This document shows, in pieces, positions 18,524 through 27,364 of a DNA stretch of 64,000 bases. Each line of letters begins with the position of its first letter. Position 1 is the first letter of the stretch. Made by a program: the position numbers and the translations under genes. The stretch is from positions 3,982,001 to 4,046,000 of the forward strand of contig NC_019973.1 in NCBI RefSeq assembly GCF_000230995.2, given 5' to 3'. Origin of the DNA: Mesorhizobium australicum WSM2073. Its GTDB lineage: Bacteria; Pseudomonadota; Alphaproteobacteria; Rhizobiales; Rhizobiaceae. The notes below the pieces were generated by a model that did no database searches, was not told where the DNA came from, and was given only the letters and a program-made list of their open reading frames with translations.

Positions 18524-21100
18524 ATGGCCAAGGAAGCGCGCGGCGATTTCTATCCGGCACCGATCGTCGACCAGAATACGCGACCGGGCGCGGTCACCCG
18601 GCTTATCATCTTCATCGTCGTCCTGACGGGCGCCGCAATCGTCTTCGGCCTTTTCCGCGAGCGCCTCGGCGATCCGTTCCTGCTCGGCATGCTCGGCGTA
18701 CTGGCGATGATCGGTGTCGGCTTCCTGTTCGCGACCGCGATCGGCTTCGTGCAGATCACACCGCGCTCGACGGGCGACGAACTGTCCAAGGCCTTCGTCG
18801 ATTCGATGTCGCAGGGCCTGCTGGTCACGGACACCAAGGGTCGCGTCGTCTACGCCAACCGCGCCTATGCCGATATGACCGGCGCCTCTTCGGCCGCTGA
18901 CCTGAAGACGGTCGAAGGATTGCTCTCCGATGTCCCCGAAGCCTCGGTGACCATTTACCGGCTGGCGTCCGGCTTGCGTGACGGGCAGCCGGGCGACGGC
19001 GAGTTCCGGCTCGCGCAATCGATCCGGCCCGGCGCCGAACCGGGCGCGCGCTGGTACCGGGCACGCGCCCGCGCGTTCAGCGTTCCGGGCCAGCGGCTGC
19101 CGATGCTGGCCTGGCAGCTCGCCGACATTTCGCAAGAGCGGGCCGAGCAGGAGCGTTTCTTCCTCGATCTGCAGAAAGCCATCGACCACCTCGACCACGC
19201 GCCGGCCGGCTTCTTTTCGGCCGACCAGGACGGCCGCGTCACCTATATCAACGCCACGCTCGCCGGATGGCTGGGCATCGATCTCGCCAGCTTCACCCCC
19301 GGTGCCGTCGCCTTGCCCGATATTGTTGCCGGCGACGGCATGGCGCTGGTGCGCTCCGTCAAGGCGGACCCCGGGACGACGCGCAATGCGGTCATCGATC
19401 TCGACTTGACGACGATGACCGGCGAGGCGCTGCCGGTGCGCTTCATGCATCGCGTTTCGGCCAGCCGTGAGGGCGTCGGCGGGCCAACCCGCACCATCGT
19501 GCTCAACCGCACACAGGGCGAGGATGCCTCGGCCGACCTGCGCGCCTCGGAAGTGCGCTTCACCCGCTTCTTCAATTCGACGCCGATGGCGATTGCCGGT
19601 GTCGATGCCAGCGGGCGCATCCTGCGCACCAACGCACCGTTCCTGTCGCTGTTTTCCTCGGTCGTCGACCGGGATGCCGTGGATCGCCGCGTGCGGCTCG
19701 ACACGGTGATCCATGACCGCGACCGGCCGGCCTTTGCCGCGGCTTTCGAGAAAGCCCGGCAGCGGCAGGCCGACATTGATCCGATTGAGACCGTACTGCC
19801 CGGCAATGATGAGCGGCATATCCGTTTCTACGTCAACGCCGTGGCCGATGGCACCGGCGGCGAAGGAGCCGAGGAAGCGGCCATCGTCTACGCCGTCGAG
19901 ACGACCGAGCAGAAGGCGCTCGAAGGGCAGATGGCGCAAAGCCAGAAGATGCAGGCCGTCGGCCAGCTCGCCGGTGGCATCGCGCACGACTTCAACAATG
20001 TGCTGACCGCCATCATCATGGCGTCCGACCTGCTTTTGACCAATCACCGGCCGTCGGATCCGTCCTTCCCCGACATCATGAACATCAAGCAGAACGCCAA
20101 TCGCGCGGCCTCCCTGGTCAGGCAGTTGCTGGCCTTCTCGCGCAAGCAGACGCTGCGGCCGGAAGTGCTGAACCTCACCGACGTGCTCGCCGATCTCAGG
20201 ATGCTGCTTGCCCGGCTGGTCGGCAACGACATCAAGCTCAAGGTCGATCACGGCCGCGATCTGTGGCCGGTCAAGGTCGATATCGGGCAGTTCGAGCAAG
20301 TGGTGGTCAACCTGGCGGTCAACGCGCGCGACGCGATGCCGGCGGGCGGCGATCTCACCGTGCGCACCCGCAACGTGACCGCCGAGGAATGCAAGACCTT
20401 TCCCTATCGCGAACTCGCGGCCGCCGACTATGTGGTGGTCGAAGTCGAGGATACGGGTTCAGGCATCGCGCCCGACGTGCTGAAGAAGATCTTCGAGCCG
20501 TTCTTCACCACCAAGGAGGTCGGCAAGGGCACGGGCCTTGGCCTGTCCATGGTCTACGGCATCATCAAGCAGACCGGCGGTTTCATTTTCTGCGATTCCG
20601 AAGTCGGCAAGGGGTCCACCTTCCGCATCTTCCTGCCGCGTCACATCGTGGAAGCGAAAACGGCAGCCGAAGCCGGTGAAGCGCCGGCGGCAGCGGCAGT
20701 CAAACCGGCCGATAGCACCAAGGATTTGTCCGGATCGGCGACGGTCCTGCTGGTCGAGGATGAGGATGCCGTGCGCATGGGCGGCATGCGGGCACTGACC
20801 TCGCGCGGCTATACCGTTCACGAGGCATCGTCGGGCGTCGAGGCGCTGGAAGTGTTCGAAGCGCTGGGCGGCAAGGTCGACATCGTCGTTTCCGACGTGG
20901 TGATGCCGGAAATGGACGGGCCGACCCTGCTCGGTGAGTTGCGCAAACGCCAGCCGGACATCAAGTTCGTTTTCGTCTCCGGCTATGCCGAGGACGCTTT
21001 CGCCAGGAACCTGCCGGCGGAGGCGCATTTCGGCTTCCTGCCAAAGCCGTTCTCGCTCAAGCAACTGGCCACGATCGTCAAGGATGTCCTTGAATCCTAG
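18524..21100 (+). CDS. cckA: Cell-cycle hybrid histidine kinase
   Basis: The 858-residue protein has two N-terminal transmembrane helices, PAS-type sensory segments, a HisKA domain with [17 protein letters not shown] (phosphorylated His about 488), an HATPase domain ([23 protein letters not shown]) and a C-terminal receiver domain with Asp about 791 ([11 protein letters not shown]). This architecture and the exact HisKA sequence identify CckA. In alphaproteobacteria CckA feeds phosphate via ChpT to CtrA and CpdR to drive the cell cycle. ATG 18524 is preferred (GGGGG just upstream) over ATG 18509. Confidence 0.9.
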   Translation: MAKEARGDFYPAPIVDQNTRPGAVTRLIIFIVVLTGAAIVFGLFRERLGDPFLLGMLGVLAMIGVGFLFATAIGFVQITPRSTGDELSKAFVDSMSQGLLVTDTKGRVVYANRAYADMTGASSAADLKTVEGLLSDVPEASVTIYRLASGLRDGQPGDGEFRLAQSIRPGAEPGARWYRARARAFSVPGQRLPMLAWQLADISQERAEQERFFLDLQKAIDHLDHAPAGFFSADQDGRVTYINATLAGWLGIDLASFTPGAVALPDIVAGDGMALVRSVKADPGTTRNAVIDLDLTTMTGEALPVRFMHRVSASREGVGGPTRTIVLNRTQGEDASADLRASEVRFTRFFNSTPMAIAGVDASGRILRTNAPFLSLFSSVVDRDAVDRRVRLDTVIHDRDRPAFAAAFEKARQRQADIDPIETVLPGNDERHIRFYVNAVADGTGGEGAEEAAIVYAVETTEQKALEGQMAQSQKMQAVGQLAGGIAHDFNNVLTAIIMASDLLLTNHRPSDPSFPDIMNIKQNANRAASLVRQLLAFSRKQTLRPEVLNLTDVLADLRMLLARLVGNDIKLKVDHGRDLWPVKVDIGQFEQVVVNLAVNARDAMPAGGDLTVRTRNVTAEECKTFPYRELAAADYVVVEVEDTGSGIAPDVLKKIFEPFFTTKEVGKGTGLGLSMVYGIIKQTGGFIFCDSEVGKGSTFRIFLPRHIVEAKTAAEAGEAPAAAAVKPADSTKDLSGSATVLLVEDEDAVRMGGMRALTSRGYTVHEASSGVEALEVFEALGGKVDIVVSDVVMPEMDGPTLLGELRKRQPDIKFVFVSGYAEDAFARNLPAEAHFGFLPKPFSLKQLATIVKDVLES

Positions 21101-21186
21101 GTGCTTCCAATGCCGCACTCTTGCACAACGCCGTAACAACGCCATGATTGTTGAAAATACAGCAGGCGGGCTTGGGGGAGCGGCTG

Positions 21187-21900
21187 TTGACGCCACACAT
21201 CGAGGCAGGCAAGGGCGATTACGCCGACACGGTTTTGTTGCCGGGCGACCCGCAGCGCGCGGAGTGGATGGCGCAGACATTCCTGGAGGCATCGCGCTGC
21301 GTCAATCGCCGACGCGGCGCTCTCGGCTTTACCGGCTTGTTTCGCGGCAAGCCTGTCAGCATTCAGGCGACGGGCATCGGCGTTTCATCCTTCCTGATCT
21401 ACGCCCATGAACTGCTTGACTTTTATGGCGTCCGAACACTGATCCGCACCGGTACCTGCGGCAGCCTGAGCGCCGAGGCAAAGCTGCGCAGCCTTGTGAT
21501 CTCGCAATCGGCACGGCCTGAAAATACCGAGAGCGGTCGAGTTTTTGGCCTTTACGTAGCCGATGTTGGCCCGGATCCGGCGCTGCTGGCTCGCGCATTG
21601 AGCAAGGCAGCCGCACTTGGCATCGACCACCACGCCGGCCTGACAGCCTGCACCGATATATTCTACCATCCTGAAGCGCGTGCCCGTTATGCCGACGCAA
21701 GGGCGCTCGGGGCGCTGGCGGTAGACATGGAAACCAGCGCTCTCTATCGCATATCGGCCCATTTCGGCGCGAGGGCGTTGTCGCTGCTGACCGTCGTCGA
21801 CAATCTGCTTACCGGCGAACAGACCGACTATTCCGAACGCCAGGCGCTTTTCACCGACATGAGCCGGCTCGCGCTCGAAGTCGCCACGGAAGGGCGCTAG
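21187..21900 (+). CDS. deoD: Purine nucleoside phosphorylase, DeoD type
   Basis: The protein of about 237 residues matches the hexameric PNP family: GDYADTVLLPGDPQRAEW (phosphate site), GALGFTGLFRGKPVS, RTGTCGSL and AVDMETSALY (nucleoside-binding Glu). It cleaves purine nucleosides with phosphate in salvage. The start is unclear: no ATG is suitable. TTG at 21187 (MTPHIEAG, as in E. coli DeoD) is preceded by GGGGGAG at six bases; TTG at 21148 is an alternative. The stop TAG forms CTAG with the opposing gene's stop. Confidence 0.9.
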   Translation: MTPHIEAGKGDYADTVLLPGDPQRAEWMAQTFLEASRCVNRRRGALGFTGLFRGKPVSIQATGIGVSSFLIYAHELLDFYGVRTLIRTGTCGSLSAEAKLRSLVISQSARPENTESGRVFGLYVADVGPDPALLARALSKAAALGIDHHAGLTACTDIFYHPEARARYADARALGALAVDMETSALYRISAHFGARALSLLTVVDNLLTGEQTDYSERQALFTDMSRLALEVATEGR

Positions 21901-22196
21901 GCGGCCTCTCGCTTCAACACCTCCTCCATGGATGGTCGGTGGCCGCGTAGATAGAGTGCGCAAGTGGTGCGCAGCATCGACGCGAAATTAGGGATCTCGC
22001 CGTTGATCTCGATGGCTTCGTCGTAGAGCTTCGAGATGAATTTCGGCGTCGTCAGGTTCTGGCTTTCGGCGATTTCGTCGAGCAAGGCCCAGAACGTGAC
22101 CTCGAGCTGGATGCTCGTCGAATGTCCGTCAATGCGGATCGACCGGTTGATCTGACGATAGCCTTCCGGATCCTGTGCGGCAAAGACTCTGCACAT
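21897..22196 (-). CDS. Ribbon-helix-helix domain protein
   Basis: The 99-residue protein has NRSIRIDGHSTSIQLEVTFWALLDEIA, typical of the RHH_4 family found in alphaproteobacteria, sometimes mis-annotated as an aryl-sulfate sulfotransferase. RHH proteins bind DNA as dimers, but this family's targets are not known. The ATG at 22196 has GGGAG upstream that lies within the last codons of a small upstream frame. Its stop shares the palindrome CTAG with deoD. Confidence 0.82.
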   Translation of the reverse strand: MCRVFAAQDPEGYRQINRSIRIDGHSTSIQLEVTFWALLDEIAESQNLTTPKFISKLYDEAIEINGEIPNFASMLRTTCALYLRGHRPSMEEVLKREAA

Positions 22197-22198
22197 CG

Positions 22199-22396
22199 TT
22201 AACTCCCGTTTTTGTTGGTCTTGGGCGCCGACGGGGCGGTCGGTGCCTTTTGAACACTGCCTGCGGTTTCATCATCGACCGGAAGGTCGTCAACGGCAAT
22301 CAGACTTTCGTCCTTGGCAGACTTACGTCCTTGGGATGGGCCTATCCGTTTTTCCAACCCCATGCGTGGTAGTCGGCTGCCACCACCTTTCTTCAC
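22199..22396 (-). CDS. Possible small basic/acidic protein upstream of the RHH gene
   Basis: A 65-codon frame, or about 54 codons from the in-frame ATG at 22363 (MGLEKRIGPSQ), ends two bases before the RHH start. Its last codons contain the GGGAG used by the RHH gene, a typical sign of coupling. The protein is hydrophilic and disordered-looking (VDDLPVDDETAG, APTAPSAPK). I recognise no family. Its real status rests on gene coupling only. Confidence 0.4.
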   Translation of the reverse strand: MKKGGGSRLPRMGLEKRIGPSQGRKSAKDESLIAVDDLPVDDETAGSVQKAPTAPSAPKTNKNGS

Positions 22397-22442
22397 CGGC
22401 GCGCATAATCACCTTCGAAAGCATGAAGCTGCGGAGTCTGAT

Positions 22443-22838
22443 TTGGCGAAGGCAATCCACACCATGATCCGGGTTCTCGACGAAGCCCGCTCCATCGATT
22501 TCTACACCCGGGCATTCGGCCTTGAGGTCGCCCAACGACTGGACTTCGAGACCTTCACGCTGGTCTACCTCAGCAATGCCGATGCGCCTTTCGAGGTTGA
22601 GTTGACCGTCAACAAGGGGCGCGCGGAGCCCTATGCGCTGGGCGATGGCTACGGTCACCTCGCGGTCTCGGTCGCCGATCTCGACAGCGAACATGATCGG
22701 CTCGGCGCTCTCGGCCTCAATCCGAAGAAGATTGTCGAATTCAGCCGCGACGGGTCGCTCATCGCCCGCTTCTTCTTCATCGAGGACCCCGACGGCTACA
22801 AGGTCGAGGTCCTGCAGCGCGGAGGGCGCTTCCAATAG
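22443..22838 (+). CDS. Glyoxalase I-like (lactoylglutathione lyase) VOC protein
   Basis: The 131-residue protein reads MAKAIHTMIRVLDEARSIDFY from a TTG at 22443 with GGAG six bases upstream. The two betaalphabetabetabeta modules of glyoxalase I are visible: VRVLD-type start with LDFETFTLVYL, then YGHLAVSVADLDSEHDRL and the metal-ligand Glu in GYKVEVLQR. It probably converts methylglyoxal-glutathione hemithioacetal to lactoylglutathione, but other VOC dioxygenase or isomerase functions are possible. It precedes the GMC dehydrogenase pair on the same strand by 78 bases. Confidence 0.8.
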   Translation: MAKAIHTMIRVLDEARSIDFYTRAFGLEVAQRLDFETFTLVYLSNADAPFEVELTVNKGRAEPYALGDGYGHLAVSVADLDSEHDRLGALGLNPKKIVEFSRDGSLIARFFFIEDPDGYKVEVLQRGGRFQ

Positions 22839-22916
22839 CGACAACCGGCCGCGCGGACCGGCGCGGCGCCAGCAACGGCACTCTTTCGAGTGCGAACAGC
22901 AAGCAGGGAGGAAAAC

Positions 22917-23447
22917 ATGGTCACGATCCACGAGGGGAAGCCCGGGCTTTCACGGCGCGAACTTCTCAAACGCGGCGGCGTCGGCGCGCTGCTCGTCATT
23001 TCCGGCAGCGCCGTCATCAGTCCGCAACATGCCTGGGGGCTGGAAACCTCGGCTCTGAAGCCCGAGACAATGGCGACGCTGATCCAGCTGGCGCGCGATA
23101 TCTACCCGCATGACCAAGTCCCTGACAAATATTACGCCGTCGCGGTCAAGGGCCATGATGAGATGGCCGCCAAGGACAAGGCTCACAAGGAGCTTATCGA
23201 AAACGGGATCGCCGATCTCGACAAGAGAGCCGGCGAGGGCGGTTATCGCGGGCTCGGCTGGGAAGAGCAGCGGGTCGCGCTGCTCAGGGACATTGAGGGT
23301 ACGGCCTTCTTCCAGGCGGTTCGCGGCGGTCTTGTCGTCAGCCTCTACAACCAGAAGGAGGTCTGGCCGATCTTCGGCTACGAGGGCGAATCCTATTCCA
23401 AGGGCGGCTACATCGCGCGGGGATTCAGCGACATCGAGTGGCTCTGA
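22917..23447 (+). CDS. Tat-exported small subunit of a GMC dehydrogenase
   Basis: The 176-residue protein has a twin-arginine signal (LSRRELLKRGG), then a hydrophobic core ending at AWG. The mature part (TLIQLARDIYPHD, GYEGESYSKGGYIARGFSDIEWL) resembles the gluconate 2-dehydrogenase subunit 3 family, which is the small partner of membrane-bound FAD dehydrogenases. A GGGAGG ribosome site precedes ATG 22917. The large subunit, encoded 46 bases downstream, has no signal of its own, so it is probably carried to the periplasm with this subunit. Confidence 0.8.
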   Translation: MVTIHEGKPGLSRRELLKRGGVGALLVISGSAVISPQHAWGLETSALKPETMATLIQLARDIYPHDQVPDKYYAVAVKGHDEMAAKDKAHKELIENGIADLDKRAGEGGYRGLGWEEQRVALLRDIEGTAFFQAVRGGLVVSLYNQKEVWPIFGYEGESYSKGGYIARGFSDIEWL

Positions 23448-23493
23448 CCCGCTTCGCCTCAACCGCATTCAATTGATTTCATGGGAGGAAACC

Positions 23494-25065
23494 ATGGCAG
23501 CAGCATTTGATCTGAAAAACGACGGCGTGGTCGTCATCATCGGCTCCGGCGCCGGCGGCGGCACGCTCGGCAACGAACTGGCGCAGAAGGGCATCGATGT
23601 CGTCATCCTCGAGGCCGGTGCCCGCCACGAATATGAGGACTTCATCAACGACGAGTGGGATTCGTTCGCTCAGCTCGCCTGGACGGACAAGCGCACCACA
23701 TCCGGCGATTGGCGCGTGGCCAAGGATTTTTCCAACCTTCCGGCCTGGATCGTCAAGTCGGTCGGCGGCTCGACCACGCACTGGGCGGGCGCATCGCTGC
23801 GCTTCCAGGAGCATGAGTTCAAGACGCTGTCGACCTACGGCAAGCTGGAAGGCGCCAACCTTTTGGATTGGCCGGTGACGCTGGCCGAGATGGAGCCCTA
23901 TTACGCCAAGGCGGAAGCCAAGATGGGCGTCACCGGCACCAATGGCTGGCCGCGCCTGCCGGGCAACAACAATTTCAAGGTGCTGAAGGCCGGCGCCGAC
24001 AAGCTCGGCTACAAGGAATGCCATACCGGCAACATGGCGATCAACTCGGTGGAGCGCGACGACCGCAATTCCTGCCAGCAGACCGGCTTCTGCTTCCAGG
24101 GCTGCAAATGGGGCGCCAAATGGTCGACGCTCTATACCGAAATCCCGAAGGGCGAGGCGACGGGCCACCTCGAGGTCCGGCCGAACGCCATGGCGATCAA
24201 GATCAACCATGACGCCTCTGGAAAGGTCACCGGCGTCGTCTATGCCGACAAGGACGGCAAGCTGCAGGAGCAGAAGGCCCGCATCGTGGCGGTCGCCGGC
24301 AATTCGATCGAGAGCCCGCGCCTGCTGCTCAATTCCGAATCAGCCAAGTTCCCGCACGGCCTTGCCAACTCGTCGGGGCAGGTGGGCAAGAACTACATGC
24401 GGCATACCACGGGATCGGTCTATGCCATCTTCGACAAGCCAGTGCACATGTATCGCGGCACCACCATGGCCGGCATCATCCGTGATGAGGCGCGCCATGA
24501 TCCGTCACGCGGTTTTGTCGGCGGTTACGAGTTCGAGACGCTGTCGCTCGGCCTGCCCTTCATGGCTGCCTTCCTGAACCCTGGCGGCTGGGGGCGTTCC
24601 TTCACCACCGCGCTCGACCACTACGACCACATGGCCGGCCTGTGGATCGTCGGTGAGGACATGCCGCGCGAGGAGAACCGCATCACGCTGCATGGCGACG
24701 AGAAGGACGAGCACGGCATGCCGATCGCCGATGTGCATTTCGACGACCATGCCAACGACACGGCGATGCGCAATCATGCCTACAAGCAGGCCACCGCGCT
24801 TTACGATGCGGTCGGCGCCACACGCACCTTCCCGACGCCACCCTATCCCTCGACGCACAATCTCGGCACCAACCGGATGAGCGAGAAGGCCGCCGACGGC
24901 GTCGTCAACAAGCATGGCCAGGCACACGACATCAAGAACCTGTTCGTGTCGGACGGCAGCCAGTTCACGACGGGTGCGGCCGAAAACCCGACCCTGACCA
25001 TCGTGTCGCTGGCGATCCGCCAGGCCGACTATATCGCCGCGCAGATGTCGGCGAAAACCATCTGA
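23494..25065 (+). CDS. GMC family FAD-dependent dehydrogenase, catalytic subunit
   Basis: The 523-residue flavoprotein has the FAD motif GSGAGGGTLGNELAQKG near the N-terminus and a C-terminal ENPTLTIVSLAIRQADYIAA segment, with His in STHNLGTNRMS as a likely catalytic residue. Cys194, Cys200 and Cys204 form CX5CX3C, which matches, as I recall it, the [3Fe-4S] site of bacterial FAD glucose dehydrogenase. The substrate (sugar, sugar acid or polyol) is unknown. No cytochrome c subunit gene follows; a strong terminator ends the operon. Confidence 0.88.
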   Translation: MAAAFDLKNDGVVVIIGSGAGGGTLGNELAQKGIDVVILEAGARHEYEDFINDEWDSFAQLAWTDKRTTSGDWRVAKDFSNLPAWIVKSVGGSTTHWAGASLRFQEHEFKTLSTYGKLEGANLLDWPVTLAEMEPYYAKAEAKMGVTGTNGWPRLPGNNNFKVLKAGADKLGYKECHTGNMAINSVERDDRNSCQQTGFCFQGCKWGAKWSTLYTEIPKGEATGHLEVRPNAMAIKINHDASGKVTGVVYADKDGKLQEQKARIVAVAGNSIESPRLLLNSESAKFPHGLANSSGQVGKNYMRHTTGSVYAIFDKPVHMYRGTTMAGIIRDEARHDPSRGFVGGYEFETLSLGLPFMAAFLNPGGWGRSFTTALDHYDHMAGLWIVGEDMPREENRITLHGDEKDEHGMPIADVHFDDHANDTAMRNHAYKQATALYDAVGATRTFPTPPYPSTHNLGTNRMSEKAADGVVNKHGQAHDIKNLFVSDGSQFTTGAAENPTLTIVSLAIRQADYIAAQMSAKTI

Positions 25066-25082
25066 CCTCCCGACTGCCTGCT

Positions 25083-25116
25083 GGCGCGGAACTTGACCAG
25101 TTCCGCGCCTTTTTTT
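25083..25116 (+). terminator. Strong rho-independent terminator after the GMC dehydrogenase
   Basis: GGCGCGGAACT and AGTTCCGCGCC form a perfect 11-pair stem with a TGACC loop, followed directly by seven T. It lies 18 bases past the stop codon. Confidence 0.95.
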
Positions 25117-25221
25117 CATGGCCTCAGGCGCCGACCGGCTGGCGGTCCTTCGGCAACATCCAGATGAGATGAGAAGACGGGCAGGGTTGCAGACCGAGGC
25201 GGTGTCATTGCCAGGGAAGAT

Positions 25222-25629
25222 CTATTGATTGCTTCCCCTGGTGCAGGTCGTGGCGGTGAAGGCGCCGTCGGGCTGCTTCATGATGATGTCGAAGGAGGGC
25301 GGACTCTGGCCGTCCAGCGTTGCCTGGGTGAGCGAGAGCGAGTTGCCGCCAGTGGTGTAACCGCCAACTGGTCCCAACCAGGAGATCACGCCGTTTGCAT
25401 CCATCTGGTAGTTGTAGCCCTGCTGCGCGGTCCCGAACGTGACCGGGCCGTTGTAGACGTTTCCCTTGATGGTGATGTCGCCGAGGTTGAGGAACATGCC
25501 GAGCAGGTAGGCCTCGCAGTGATAGATGCCGTCGGGCATCCTGCCGTCGCTGAAGTCGGCTCGGGCCGCTCCGGTTGCCGCCGCCAGAGCCACTATGCCG
25601 ATGAATATGCGTGAAATGGCTGATGTCAT
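25222..25629 (-). CDS. Small secreted protein of unknown function
   Basis: The 135-residue product from ATG 25629 starts with a signal peptide (MTSAISRIFIGIVALAAATGAARA). The mature part is beta-rich and Gly-rich (GVISWLGPVGGYTTGGNSL) with Cys in YHCEAYL and TATTCTRG that may form a disulfide. No family is recognised. The longer open frame to 25743 lacks a plausible start. It is divergent from urtA and shares the 314-base promoter gap. Confidence 0.7.
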   Translation of the reverse strand: MTSAISRIFIGIVALAAATGAARADFSDGRMPDGIYHCEAYLLGMFLNLGDITIKGNVYNGPVTFGTAQQGYNYQMDANGVISWLGPVGGYTTGGNSLSLTQATLDGQSPPSFDIIMKQPDGAFTATTCTRGSNQ

Positions 25630-25943
25630 GATGCCGTCCGCTTGAACGACCAAGCTTGCCCTATTTTTGCGCCGCGCCGCAACATTTGCCGTCGGCGATC
25701 TGCCTTCGAGATCAAAATATAGGCATCTAAAGAAAATGGGCAAAACTTAGGCATATGCCTTGTGCATTGCGCAAATTTCCCTCAATCAATTTTTAACCGG
25801 CTCTCTTTGTTTCGTTCAATCTAATGTAGCAACGCACTGATAACATGTATCTATCTTGCTCTTTTCCGCATGCCTTCAGCGGTTGGCACGGGGGTTGCAT
25901 CGCATAGTTGCGGTGCAATCAAACCAGCTTGGGAGTCTTCCGC
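25630..25943. other. Divergent intergenic region upstream of urtA
   Basis: This 314-base gap has no gene. It is AT-rich compared with the flanks (25680-25860) and contains a sigma-54 promoter at 25884-25899 and a near-palindrome TTGTGC-ATT-GCGCAA at 25760-25774, about 110 bases farther upstream. The latter resembles an NtrC-type enhancer half-site pair. Confidence 0.7.
25884..25899 (+). promoter_or_regulatory. Sigma-54 (RpoN) promoter of urtABCDE
   Basis: The sequence TGGCAC-GGGGG-TTGCA matches the RpoN consensus (TGGCAC-N5-TTGCW) in full, with the GG and GC elements correctly spaced. Transcription would start about ten bases further, leaving a short leader before the urtA ATG at 25944. Confidence 0.85.
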
Positions 25944-27254
25944 ATGAGAGGTAATTTCTCGACAATAGCAAAAATGTTCTCGGCGAGCGTAGTTGCCGCC
26001 GGCCTGGTGATGTCTGCTCCGGCCAGGGCCGCCGATGATACGATCAAGGTCGGCATTCTTCATTCGCTGTCGGGCACGATGGCGATTTCAGAGACGACGC
26101 TGAAGGACGCCATGCTGATGCTCATCGACGAGCAGAACGCCAAGGGCGGCCTGCTCGGCAAGAAGCTCGAAGCGGTCGTCGTCGACCCGGCTTCCAACTG
26201 GCCGCTGTTCGCCGAAAAGGCGCGTGAGCTGATCTCGAAGGACAAGGTCGCCGCGGTGTTCGGCTGCTGGACCTCGGTGTCGCGCAAGTCGGTGCTGCCG
26301 GTGTTTTCCGAACTCGACAATATCCTGTTCTATCCGGTCCAGTATGAGGGCGAGGAAAGCGAGCGCAATGTCTTCTACACGGGTGCCGCGCCGAACCAGC
26401 AGGCCATTCCGGCCGTCGATTACCTGATGAGCGAGGATGGCGGTTCGGTGAAGCGCTGGGTGCTCGAAGGCACAGACTACGTCTATCCGCGCACCACCAA
26501 CAAGATCCTCGAAGCCTATCTGAAGGCCAAGGGCGTCGCGGCCGAAGACATCATGGTCAACTATACGCCGTTCGGCTTCTCCGACTGGCAGACCGAAGTC
26601 TCGGCGATCAAGAAATTCGGCTCGGCCGGCAAGAAGACCGCCGTCGTCTCGACCGTCAATGGCGATGCCAACGTGCCGTTCTACAAGGAACTCGGCAACC
26701 AGGGCATCAAGGCCGAGGACATCCCGGTCATGGCCTTCTCGGTCGGCGAGGAAGAGCTGGCCGGTCTCGACACCGCGCCGCTGGTCGGCCATCTCGCCGC
26801 CTGGAACTATTTCGAGAGCGTCGATACGCCCGAGAACAAGAAGTTCATCGCCGACTGGCACAAGTTCATCAAGAGCGACAAGCGCACCACAAACGACCCG
26901 ATGGAAGCTCATTATATCGGCTTCAACATGTGGGTGAAGGCGGTTGAGAAGGCCGGCACCACCGATCCGGACAAGGTCATCGACGCCATGATCGGCGTTT
27001 CTGTGCCAAACCTGACCGGCGGCTACTCGACGATGATGCCGAACCATCACATCACCAAGCCGGTGCTGATCGGCGAAATCCAGACCGACGGCCAGTTCGA
27101 AACGGTTTCGCGCACGCCCGGCCTTGTGATGGGCGACGAATGGTCCGACTACCTGCCGGACTCCAAGGATTTGATCTCCGATTGGCGCAAGCCGCTGTCG
27201 TGCGGCAACTTCAACGTTGCCACCGGCAAGTGCGGCGGCAAGGGCACAAACTGA
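25944..27254 (+). CDS. urtA: Urea ABC transporter, substrate-binding protein
   Basis: The 436-residue periplasmic protein has a signal peptide (ending SAPARA-ADD) and the branched-chain-amino-acid-binding-protein fold typical of UrtA: TIKVGILHSLSGTMAISE, FGCWTSVSRKSVLPVF, FYPVQYEGEE. These segments are distinctive for urea or short-chain amide binding. GGGAG precedes ATG 25944. It is the first gene of a urtABCDE set and, by position, transcribed from the sigma-54 promoter, indicating nitrogen control. Confidence 0.95.
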   Translation: MRGNFSTIAKMFSASVVAAGLVMSAPARAADDTIKVGILHSLSGTMAISETTLKDAMLMLIDEQNAKGGLLGKKLEAVVVDPASNWPLFAEKARELISKDKVAAVFGCWTSVSRKSVLPVFSELDNILFYPVQYEGEESERNVFYTGAAPNQQAIPAVDYLMSEDGGSVKRWVLEGTDYVYPRTTNKILEAYLKAKGVAAEDIMVNYTPFGFSDWQTEVSAIKKFGSAGKKTAVVSTVNGDANVPFYKELGNQGIKAEDIPVMAFSVGEEELAGLDTAPLVGHLAAWNYFESVDTPENKKFIADWHKFIKSDKRTTNDPMEAHYIGFNMWVKAVEKAGTTDPDKVIDAMIGVSVPNLTGGYSTMMPNHHITKPVLIGEIQTDGQFETVSRTPGLVMGDEWSDYLPDSKDLISDWRKPLSCGNFNVATGKCGGKGTN

Positions 27255-27295
27255 TCCTCCCCGGGCTGGGCCTTCATGCCAAGCCCAAGACCGCA

Positions 27296-27330
27296 CGCGT
27301 CCGGACGGTTTCCTCCACTGTCCGGACGCG
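27296..27330 (+). other. Stable hairpin between urtA and urtB
   Basis: CGCGTCCGGAC pairs perfectly with GTCCGGACGCG (11 pairs) across a 13-base loop, 42 bases after the urtA stop. There is no T-tract, so it may protect the urtA mRNA 3' end or reduce read-through instead of terminating fully, as is common after solute-binding-protein genes. Confidence 0.65.
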
Positions 27331-27364
27331 CCCATTTCAAACCTTCAAGGGTTAACTCAAGCCG

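Noticed and set aside
18401..20299. A long minus-strand open frame opposite cckA
   Set aside because: The plus-strand kinase motifs explain the region fully; the antisense product has no recognisable domain.
25908..25943. Upstream ATG at 25908 as urtA start
   Set aside because: It would fall at or before the expected sigma-54 transcription start, and it weakens the signal peptide; ATG 25944 has GGGAG and a standard signal.
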